Below, in pieces: positions 8,761 to 17,000 of a DNA stretch of 64,000 nt. The position numbers and the translations under genes are program-made. The DNA is from Oscillospiraceae bacterium. GTDB lineage: Bacteria; Bacillota; Clostridia; Oscillospirales; Acutalibacteraceae. The notes beneath the pieces are model-generated. The model was not told the origin of the DNA and searched no databases. It saw only the letters and a program-made list of their open reading frames with translations. Position 1 is the stretch's first letter, and each line of letters starts with the position of its first letter. The DNA lies in assembly GCA_015066005.1 (NCBI GenBank), contig SVPF01000005.1, forward strand, positions 1-64,000, written 5' to 3'.

Positions 8761-10206
8761 TTAATTATCGAAACAAATAACACAAACCGAAGCCTTCGGT
8801 ATAGTAACCGAGCCTTCGAATTCAATTTCCTTAATTTGCATACCGTCGTGGCTATAATCATCCAACTCAATAAGCGGGTCATCATCAATTAAAAGCATTT
8901 TACCCCTTGTAATTTTCTTACCGTCAACAGTAAGGTCACAGGTTATACTCTTATCAAACGATGTATTAACGGTATGAATATAATACTTACCGTCATCTGT
9001 GCGTGAGGCCGCAATATCTAAAGCCGAATCAGCCTCGCAGTCGATATGCCAGTCACCCATATTATTGGAAAACAGCATACTGATAATTGCAACAGGCATA
9101 AGGTAAGCAAATCTTTGCGGATATGGGTAAGCATTAGGCATTGGAACCATAATTGAGTTAACAAGCCAATTATTACCGCAAAAGTCAGAATTGTTGGCAA
9201 TTTTAATAATGTCACCGTTGTTTTCGTAAAGGTTACAAATACGGGCGTTACCAGCGGCCGAAGCAAAGGTTGTAAGCGCTTCACCGCGGAAGTTACTTTT
9301 AAGTCCAAAGTGGCTTTCACAATATGCCACATCAATGTCGTACCCTTTAACTTCTTCACGGATACGGGCAATTTTCTTTTCGTTATACTTATAGGCATTC
9401 ATAAAGAAGTCCCAAGTAGTAGCAGCATCGTTTCTATAATTCGAGCCAAGCACAGGACAGTTGCTGCGGTCAAGCTCACAGCAGAAAAGGTAGTGATAAT
9501 CAACATAATCAAGGTATTCGCCTGCAGCTTCCATAACGTGCTTTAAAACGCCCTTACGGTCGCCCCAGCCCATAAGCTTAATGCTGGGATCGGCAGCCTT
9601 CATCTTCTTAGCAAAATCAAGCGTATGCTTTGCGCACTCTTCGGGGGTAAAGCCATCATCAATATATGTGGTTTCGTTACCGATTTGCCAAAGCTTTACG
9701 TTAAAGGGGTCGTGACCAAGGCTGTTTCGCAATTTATTGTCAGGGTCGTTACAAAAAGCAACCCATTCGGCAGCCTCTTCAGCAGTACCGTTTCTTCCCT
9801 TTTTGCCAAAGTTTGGGTTTTTCCAATGCTCACGGCCTTCAGATTCAAAGTTAACGTTGATAAATGGCTCGGCTCCTACACGACGGCAAAAGTCAACAAA
9901 TTCAGCCGTACCTACAACGTTACTTTCAAGACCGCCCCATTCAAGATTATACATAGGCTCGCGCTTATCACGGGGGCCTATACCCTCTTTCCATTTATAG
10001 TAAGCCGAAAAAATACCACCATAACGAATAAGCGAGGGAGCCAGCTTTTTAGTGGCTTCAATTACATCCTCGCGCCAGTCGTCAAGCTCGAAGTTCCATG
10101 CCGCTTCAACCGAGCCATCGGTTTTGCCGAGCGGTTCCATAAACTGCATATAAAGGTCCTTTGAAACTGTATATTTTTTTGTGGAATTAAGTTTAATTTC
10201 GCTCAT
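8761..10206 (-). CDS. GH51-like alpha-L-arabinofuranosidase
   Basis: A 481-residue clan GH-A glycosidase resembling GH51 alpha-L-arabinofuranosidases. The acid/base Glu178 is in the WQIGNETTY motif and the likely nucleophile Glu297 is in VAYCESHFG. The pattern LIRYGGIFSAYYKWKEGIGP near the N-terminus matches the GH51 LRxPGG-type substrate loop. A C-terminal beta-sandwich (about 390-481) completes the fold. No signal peptide is present, so it likely removes arabinofuranosyl residues from imported oligosaccharides. It is the first gene of the catabolic block; a 13-bp imperfect palindrome lies 25 nt upstream of its ATG and could be its operator. Other clan GH-A activities cannot be excluded. Confidence 0.8.
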   Translation of the reverse strand: MSEIKLNSTKKYTVSKDLYMQFMEPLGKTDGSVEAAWNFELDDWREDVIEATKKLAPSLIRYGGIFSAYYKWKEGIGPRDKREPMYNLEWGGLESNVVGTAEFVDFCRRVGAEPFINVNFESEGREHWKNPNFGKKGRNGTAEEAAEWVAFCNDPDNKLRNSLGHDPFNVKLWQIGNETTYIDDGFTPEECAKHTLDFAKKMKAADPSIKLMGWGDRKGVLKHVMEAAGEYLDYVDYHYLFCCELDRSNCPVLGSNYRNDAATTWDFFMNAYKYNEKKIARIREEVKGYDIDVAYCESHFGLKSNFRGEALTTFASAAGNARICNLYENNGDIIKIANNSDFCGNNWLVNSIMVPMPNAYPYPQRFAYLMPVAIISMLFSNNMGDWHIDCEADSALDIAASRTDDGKYYIHTVNTSFDKSITCDLTVDGKKITRGKMLLIDDDPLIELDDYSHDGMQIKEIEFEGSVTIPKASVCVICFDN

Positions 10207-10230
10207 ATTAAATCCCCTTTTTAAATGCTC

Positions 10231-10260
10231 AATAACGGATAATCTTAATTATCGGTTATT
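10231..10260. promoter_or_regulatory. Operator-like palindrome upstream of the arabinofuranosidase gene
   Basis: AATAACGGATAAT (10231-10243), a 4-nt spacer, then ATTATCGGTTATT (10248-10260). The arms match at 12 of 13 positions as an inverted repeat. It begins 25 nt upstream of the ATG at 10206, in an otherwise AT-rich gap, and has no T-run. This fits a dimeric repressor site better than a terminator. The cognate regulator is unknown. Confidence 0.5.
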
Positions 10261-10280
10261 CAACACTTAATTGCACTTAT

Positions 10281-10304
10281 AGGGGCGGGAAATTTCCCGC
10301 CCCT
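10281..10304. repeat. GC-rich REP-like palindrome
   Basis: A perfect 24-bp palindrome, AGGGGCGGGAAA followed by its exact complement, lies between the small peptide gene and the arabinofuranosidase gene. Neither strand has a following T-run, so it is a poor intrinsic terminator. A closely related stem lies at 14000-14017. Its composition contrasts with the AT-rich gap. It could stabilise the 3' end of the upstream transcript or be an interspersed palindromic repeat. Confidence 0.6.
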
Positions 10305-10312
10305 ATATTATG

Positions 10313-10426
10313 TTAGATTACATCCCCACTACCTGTGGGAACGATGGTAACGCCGCCAATATCTTCAGCGGCAATATTTTCGGTTTCGAAGGAAACCTTG
10401 TTGATTTCAGGAGCTTCAAATTTCAT
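10313..10426 (-). CDS. 37-residue peptide, unknown function
   Basis: A small gene with a textbook ribosome binding site (TAAGGAGGAACTTATAATG), located 13 nt after the stop of the 1149-residue secreted protein, so probably the last gene of that operon. The product begins MKFEAPEINKV and ends GSGDVI; it is acidic and Gly-rich at the C-terminus. There is no signal peptide, membrane segment or cysteine. From memory, short peptides opening with a K-[FY]-x-x-P-E/K-like pattern and a GG/GSG tail recur in gut Clostridia, but I cannot name a family. A ribosomally made modified peptide or quorum-type precursor is possible but unsupported by any maturation gene here. Confidence 0.65.
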   Translation of the reverse strand: MKFEAPEINKVSFETENIAAEDIGGVTIVPTGSGDVI

Positions 10427-10439
10427 TATAAGTTCCTCC

Positions 10440-13400
10440 TTACTTTGCCATATAAGCTTCGAATGCATTTGAAGCAGCAGTATCAGCCGCATCAATAATT
10501 TTGCCGCAGTCAAATTCTACAACATCGGTTGCAAAGTTGTTTGCTGCATCTGCATAAGCAAAGCCAAGCTTTACGGTAACTATGCTGTTAAGCTGTTCGA
10601 ATGACATACCGGTAATTTTAACCATTGTTACCTTTTTAAGTGTATCAATGGTAATATCCTTAGTAACGGTATCACCAATTGTAACGGTAAGGGTTACGGT
10701 GCGGCCTGCTTTACCAAGGGTGTTTAGCTTTTCAATTAAAGTCTGGCTTGCAACAAAGCGAAGGTCAAGGGTACCTGCCTTAAGGTCTGCCTTCATTGTG
10801 TTGGAAACCAAGGTGTCAGTATTATCAACCTGACCTGCAACAACGGCAGCTTCACCGGTAGCAGCATCAAGTGCACTGAGAAGGGCGTTAAGCTCGGTAT
10901 CGGTAGAAATACTTGCAGCCTTAACGGTATTTGTGGTTGCAGTCTTAAGCTTTGAGGTATCTTCAACTGCAGCATATTCAGCTGAGAGGAAGTAGGTAAG
11001 CTCAGCATTAAGTCTGTCAGCGTTAAAGCCTTCAAGGGTTACGCTTAAGGCTTCTGTGCCGGGTACTAAAACGCTGTTCTTATAACCTAAAATTTCATAG
11101 TTAAAGTAAATCTTAGCACCGTTTGCAATATCAACAATTAAATCCTCGTTGTATTCCCAAGCGATAGTTAACTTACCGTCAGCAAAGGTTTCGGTAATGC
11201 TGTCAAGCGCTTTATCGGTTGCAGGAATTGTGGTTGTAAAGGGAGTGTTACATTCTCCGCAGGTCTTGGTTGAAGTGCCTGCTGTAAAGTAGGTTGCCTT
11301 AGGGTCAATTACTTCAGCGCCGAGCTTATGGTCAAGCGCGGGAAGAATTGTATTGTTCCAAGCTGCAATTGTGTCGGTTAATTTTGCTGTCTGCGATTCA
11401 TTAAGGTCTTTCATTGTAGCGGTAAGGTCAGCATAGGTGCCCTTATCGTTACAGGTTAACTTACTTGCATCAATACCTGCAACCTCGTCAGCAATTGCCT
11501 TTGCTGTAAGGTCGTAGATATAGAAATTATCAATATATGTGTACTTGCCTGCACTATCCTTAGAATGATAATATTCCATATAACCCGTAGTAAGAGGTTC
11601 AGTGTCGGTATAAGTAATTACGGGTGCAGCCATATCATAACCTGCATTACCAAACCATACCTTAATTGTATTACCGATTACTTCAAGCTTTATGGTCATT
11701 TCAACACCGTTCATAAGACCGGCTGAAATTGGGTACTGGGCCAAAACCTCTTCAGAATCAGCGCCGTTCTTCTTTTCAAGGGTTAAATATGTATACTTGA
11801 GTGTATCATATTTAGCTGTTGTATTACTAAGACCGGCTTCAGATATACTTAAGCGATACCAATAATTACTGCCGTTTTTACGGAAGCTCATTCGCTCGGT
11901 TGCCCAGTTGTGATTATCATCAGTAATATCCCACTTGGCAATAAAATCACCAAGATTTTTGTTACCGCCGTCAATATTATTTATGGTAATATTGCCATTT
12001 TCGCCTGCAAAAAGGGCTAATTTACCGTCTGATTGAGTGGCCGAAACACCTTGATTTTTAGAATCATCTATTTTAAAAGTAAGAGCTTCAGTATCTTCAT
12101 CAAATGTATAGGCAGTTTCATAATCCTTATATTCAGAATAATCTTCAGTAGAAACAAGGTGTGAAACGCCCTTATAAATCTTCATATTCTTAACATCAAT
12201 TGATGATGAACCATTTGCGGCAAGAATACCGAAGTCGCCCGAAGGTGCGTATGCCATTTGAGCGTCAGTAAATGCGGTAACAATAGAATTGTAGGTATCA
12301 GCCTTGGCATCAGACTGCCAAACCTCAGTAAGAAGTGTGTTACCTGTCATAACAAAGCGAACGGTATAATAAGTACCAACCTTAAGAGTGTCAGTAACGG
12401 TACTGTCAACCTTTGATTTAAAATCAACATATGAAACAGGCTTTCTCTTACCGGTTTCAGTTGCATTTGAAGCATAATATTCTTCCAAGCTGGTAGTATA
12501 ATACTGTGCGGGGGTGTGTGTAGTATAAGCTACATCAATTCGCAAAATACTTGTGAAGGCGTCCTGTCTAACATTAAAGTTTTTATCCTTTGCGTTAGTT
12601 GCATCCCTTGCAATTGTAGGGTCACTTTCACCGTAAAGGGTAGAACCTAATACATATTTAATACCACCGCGGCTACCCGTTGTAGGCCATACGGTTGTAT
12701 TTGTTGTTCGGTTTTCGTCCAAATGGAAATAGAATGAAGGTTGGGCTAAATCATTCTTGGTTTTAAATTCAAATTCCCACACGAAGTCGGTTAAATTAGT
12801 GTCGGTATAGCCGTTTTCTTTAAGTATAGGTGTGGTAATTGAGGTTCCGGGAATGGTTGCAACACCATTGCTGTAGGTGATATTTTTACCACTTACATTT
12901 GAACCAAGCCAAGCGGTATCATCGGTAATTTTGCTGGAATCAAACATAAGGCCGCTTTCAGGTGTAGTAACCTCGGTATATGTTGTGGTGATGGACATAT
13001 CCATAAATCTGCCGTTCGCACCACCGGTTGCAACAGCAAAGTCACCTTCGGGTGCAATGTTAATATACCCTGAAATATCAAAGGTTTGGGTCAAGGTTTC
13101 ACCCGCAATAACAATAGTTATTGTAAGCTTACCGCCGGCAAGTGCAAGGGTAACATCCATCCATTCTTTATTTGTTAAAGCTTCTGATAATAAGTTGGTA
13201 CCATCTTTCATTAACGAAAGATAGCTGCCTTCCTTAGGCGCTGTAATTGTTGTGGTAGTATCGGTAGAAGCCACCCAACCGTTTGCAACAGAATCAGCAT
13301 TAGAATATGTTGTAGTACCTGTTAATGGTGCAAGCTTACCATCGGTACCTTTGGGTACTAACACGGTAAATGCAGAGCACATAGCACGCGCTATAGGTAC

Positions 13401-13889
13401 ACCAACAAGATCTGCACTACTGGTATTACGGCCGCCAAAATATACCGCAAAGGTATTTGCTGCAGATGTTGTAGAATTGGCCGGTTGAACTGTAGAGTTA
13501 TCATTCACATTAAAATAAAATGCTTCGCTATACCAGTTGACATTTTCAGCATAGGTCTTAAAATTCCAAACAAAGTTGTCAACAGATGTATCAGCAGCAC
13601 CTGCTTGGCTTAAAATATTTTTAGAATAAAGCTTTTGACCACTCTTAATGTGAGGTCCCACATCATATTCTACCCAAGCATATGTTTGGCTACCATTGGT
13701 ATTAGCTTTAACCAACCAAGGATTGGTGGATGACCATTTTTCATCGGTAGCATCAAACAGCTTAACTGTGTCTGTTTTTACAAGATTTTCGGGCAGTGCT
13801 GCATTTGCAGCCGAGCTTGTAAAGGGAATTGACAGTAAGCAGGTTACTATCAGTGTTGCGGAGAGAAGAATGCTTAAAAATTTCTTCAT
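10440..13889 (-). CDS. Large secreted protein with three LamG-like units and a Cys-motif tail
   Basis: A 1149-residue exported protein. I use the ATG at 13889, which follows AAAGGTGGTTCTT and gives a clean signal peptide (MKKFLSILLS..., cleavage near SSAANA). Three beta-sandwich units resembling concanavalin/LamG or 3-keto-disaccharide-hydrolase (DUF1080) folds follow at about 30-310, 315-590 and 600-810; each has a phrase like DFVWEFEFKTK or DFIAKWDITD. The tail (about 815-1149) includes a single TCGECNTPF segment ending IPATD, like the KATC...TCxxCG...IPAT repeats of clostridial surface proteins, then beta-rich sequence. No LPXTG or transmembrane anchor is visible. It probably binds or cleaves extracellular carbohydrate; the role is inferred from fold and neighbours. 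Confidence 0.75.
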   Translation of the reverse strand: MKKFLSILLSATLIVTCLLSIPFTSSAANAALPENLVKTDTVKLFDATDEKWSSTNPWLVKANTNGSQTYAWVEYDVGPHIKSGQKLYSKNILSQAGAADTSVDNFVWNFKTYAENVNWYSEAFYFNVNDNSTVQPANSTTSAANTFAVYFGGRNTSSADLVGVPIARAMCSAFTVLVPKGTDGKLAPLTGTTTYSNADSVANGWVASTDTTTTITAPKEGSYLSLMKDGTNLLSEALTNKEWMDVTLALAGGKLTITIVIAGETLTQTFDISGYINIAPEGDFAVATGGANGRFMDMSITTTYTEVTTPESGLMFDSSKITDDTAWLGSNVSGKNITYSNGVATIPGTSITTPILKENGYTDTNLTDFVWEFEFKTKNDLAQPSFYFHLDENRTTNTTVWPTTGSRGGIKYVLGSTLYGESDPTIARDATNAKDKNFNVRQDAFTSILRIDVAYTTHTPAQYYTTSLEEYYASNATETGKRKPVSYVDFKSKVDSTVTDTLKVGTYYTVRFVMTGNTLLTEVWQSDAKADTYNSIVTAFTDAQMAYAPSGDFGILAANGSSSIDVKNMKIYKGVSHLVSTEDYSEYKDYETAYTFDEDTEALTFKIDDSKNQGVSATQSDGKLALFAGENGNITINNIDGGNKNLGDFIAKWDITDDNHNWATERMSFRKNGSNYWYRLSISEAGLSNTTAKYDTLKYTYLTLEKKNGADSEEVLAQYPISAGLMNGVEMTIKLEVIGNTIKVWFGNAGYDMAAPVITYTDTEPLTTGYMEYYHSKDSAGKYTYIDNFYIYDLTAKAIADEVAGIDASKLTCNDKGTYADLTATMKDLNESQTAKLTDTIAAWNNTILPALDHKLGAEVIDPKATYFTAGTSTKTCGECNTPFTTTIPATDKALDSITETFADGKLTIAWEYNEDLIVDIANGAKIYFNYEILGYKNSVLVPGTEALSVTLEGFNADRLNAELTYFLSAEYAAVEDTSKLKTATTNTVKAASISTDTELNALLSALDAATGEAAVVAGQVDNTDTLVSNTMKADLKAGTLDLRFVASQTLIEKLNTLGKAGRTVTLTVTIGDTVTKDITIDTLKKVTMVKITGMSFEQLNSIVTVKLGFAYADAANNFATDVVEFDCGKIIDAADTAASNAFEAYMAK

Positions 13890-13998
13890 AAGAACCACCT
13901 TTTTTTAAAAATAATAAATAATAAAGAATAGAGGATAAATTAGGTGTGCCTGATGGCACGGATATTAAATTTACCTCATTCTAAATTGATATCCCGTA

Positions 13999-14017
13999 GG
14001 GGCGGGTTTCCCCGCCC
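13999..14017. repeat. GC-rich REP-like hairpin
   Basis: GGGCGGG (14000-14006), loop TTTC, CCCGCCC (14011-14017). It sits 7 nt downstream of the stop of the 1855-residue gene. It resembles the palindrome at 10281-10304 in core sequence (GGGGCGGG...CCCGCCC). On the plus strand it is followed by ATTTTTTTATTTT and would look like a terminator, but no plus transcript is known. On the minus strand there is no T-run. A second small dyad, TGCC-TGAT-GGCA, lies nearby at about 13949-13960. Confidence 0.55.
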
Positions 14018-14023
14018 ATTTTT

Positions 14024-17000
14024 TTATTTTGCTTTTTTGGATAAAACCGAAATATCGCGAATAACAATATTCCTGATTTGCGCAACATTGTCGCCGTTAA
14101 CAATCATAAAGTCACCTGCAGTAATTTCATTTACTGCAGCCATTGGCATTGTGAAGGTTTGCTTGCGGAAGGTATTCGCCTTATTATCAGTTTGCCATGT
14201 GTAAACATAAAGCTTGTTACCAACAAAGCGCAGCTTAACTGTCATCCACTTGCCAACATCAATTGGTGTTGATTTTGTATCAGCAAAGCTGAGTGCGGCG
14301 CGTGATGATGTTGTAGAGGTATAGGTTGGAAGCATTGGTCCAACCGGTTTGCCCTCTTCATCCTTTTCCTGTGTGTAAACCAGCGGCAAAATGTTACCGT
14401 TCGAGTTTACGTCGGTATTAGGTGCAAAGGCGGTAATACCGTTATTGTAAATACCCGAAACAACGTACGGCTTGCCTGTTTTGGTATTTATGTTTGTGCC
14501 TGTAATGGTAAATCCAAAGGCGTTGGTCATTTCGAGGTAATTTGCACCCGCATTTTTAACCTTAGTGTCATTATTAACGCCAAACAGGAAGGCTGTGCGA
14601 CCCCAGTTTGAAGAGGAGGCTTTATATTCAAATTCCCATTCAAATTCGGAAAGCTTTTTGCCTGTAAGCTTGTTTGACTTTTGCAAATTTTCAAGCTTAA
14701 AGCCTGAAGCGTTGGTATAAACGGTATTATTAAACTTTTTAACCTCGCCTATCTCTGAATTATTGGTAAGCTTAATATCATCAAGGTCATAGTTTACACC
14801 ATAGCCGTAAAGGTAAACTGCACCCTTTTCATAGGTGTTTTCGGGGTCGGTGTAGGAAAGCACAAACTTACCGTCCACATAAAGCGAATAGGTGTTTTCT
14901 CTAACACTCACTTTTAGGTCGTGCCATTGGCCATCGAACGGCATACCATCGGCCTGAGCTTCGTTTGGCAGGAACGCCGACTGGTTTGTTCCTTTAACCG
15001 AACCGGTGGATGCCACCATATTATTGTTTGTAAAGTCAGCATCAGTGTCAATGAAAACTGCTGCCGAGCCCCTTGTTCCGACATCAAGCCAAATGGCTTC
15101 GTTACGAAGTCGGTTAGGATTAGCGTGAATACCAACTGCAAGATATGCCCAGTTAACCGAGAAGGCCGACTTAAACCTGATTTTAGCCGAAAGGTCAAAG
15201 TTGTAAAGCTCATCAGAACCAAACTTAACCGAGCTTACGGCATCGGCACCGGTAATAATATGCGCCTTGCTTGCATTTGAAGGCTTACCGACAATTCTAA
15301 GGTATTTATTACCGTCATAATCTGTTTTAAGCATTGTGTGTTCGGTATTAACAAGGGTTACATTAAGACCGTTGAGGTTATAGTCATCACCCTCGAAGTC
15401 CTTTTCAAAGATGGTACCCGTGGGACCTGAAACGGTGGCCTTATCATAAGATTTAACCGCCATTTTTGAAATGTTAAAGTTACCCTGCTTTGTACCGAAT
15501 GTAATAAAGCCCGAAGTCAAGGGGTCTTCATCGGTAAAGCTTAATGTGGGTATTGATGATTTTGCATCAGTTAAACGGTAAATATAAACATTTATTTTAC
15601 CGTTATTGGAATTAAGAACCACCTGATAACGAACACCGTCAATAAAGCTAAAGCCTGCGGTTTTTTCTTGTACGCCGTTCTTATAAAGAACAATGCTACC
15701 CTGAGCATTAACCCTTAATTCGTAACAGCTTTCATAATAATCACGCACATTGAAGTAAACCGATGCGGCATTATTTTCAATACCGTTAAAGCTTAATTCA
15801 TAGCATAATTCAAAATTGCTGAGGTATGTATCCTTCTTAAAGTTAAGGCCGTTGGTTTCTAAGGGGTAAACCACATTATTAAGGCCGTTAGTTGACTTTA
15901 AAGTATAAACGCCGTTATTAAGGTTTACTAAGCCAACGTTTCTTGCGGCGGCATTTAAAGTAGCCTTGCTGAATACCTTACTGTTATAAAGCTCGGGCAC
16001 ATAGTTTTCACAAATTGTGCCGTTTTCCTTATCAATTAAAGTAATTTCGCTTAAGCTAAAGCCTTCACCACGACCTACAAAGCCGATATCACCCGACTTA
16101 TAAGTAGCAGCAGGGTCGGTGTAGGAAACGGTAGGCTTGGTGGGTTTATCGGCGCTTGCCTTATAAAGCCATGCGTTAATTGTTGCGCCCTTAACTTCAA
16201 TTTCAACTGTATAATCAGTACCAGCGGCCAGTGTATAATCCAAAACTGTAGCTGATTGATTAGCATCAGAGGTTGTTGAGGTTACTGCAGTGGTGCTGTC
16301 CTTCTGAATTGAAACAACACTGCCCTCGGGGTATTTACCGTCAACCATAAAGCTTGCGCTTTTACCGTCACCACGGCCTTGGACAACAAATGAATAGCCT
16401 GTCATTCGGTCAGGGTTTTCGCTGTCCTGTACGCGAAGCATTACTGCGTCAACCGTCCATTTAACATCCGCAACACTATAGGTGTATTTAAGGGTATAAT
16501 CGGTAAGCTGTTTGCCTGTAACACCCCTTGTTACTACCCAGCCATCCTTATCCTCAGCGTTTTTACCCGAAACAATTATGGCTTTGTTTTGAAGGGTAAT
16601 TCGGCCCGCGGTTGAGGATTCAGCCTTTTCAAAAGTAAGACCGCTGTTAGCAATAACGGTATGTGTAGAATCAGCCGCGCTGTTTTCATTGGCAGTGCCT
16701 TCAACAAGGTTTATGCCCAAAACGGAAAACTCACCCTTTTGGGTTGAAAGCCATACATCACCGCCAACCAGCCACATATCATCAACAAAGCTTATAAGTG
16801 AGGCTGACGGTTCTGCACTACCTGCTTTATAAAGCTTAACGGTAATGCTGCCTTTGTCCTTAACAACATTGACAATATAATCCTTACCGCCTAAAAGGTT
16901 AACCTCGGCGGCCGCAAGCTGTTGACCGTTCTTGTAAAGAATTGCCCTATCCCCTGCTTTAGACTTTATAAACGAAAGCTTATAGCCACCAAAGTTAACC

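Noticed and set aside
9625..10164. 179-residue plus-strand frame
   Set aside because: It is antisense to the GH51-like gene; composition is shadow-like and no start signal is present.
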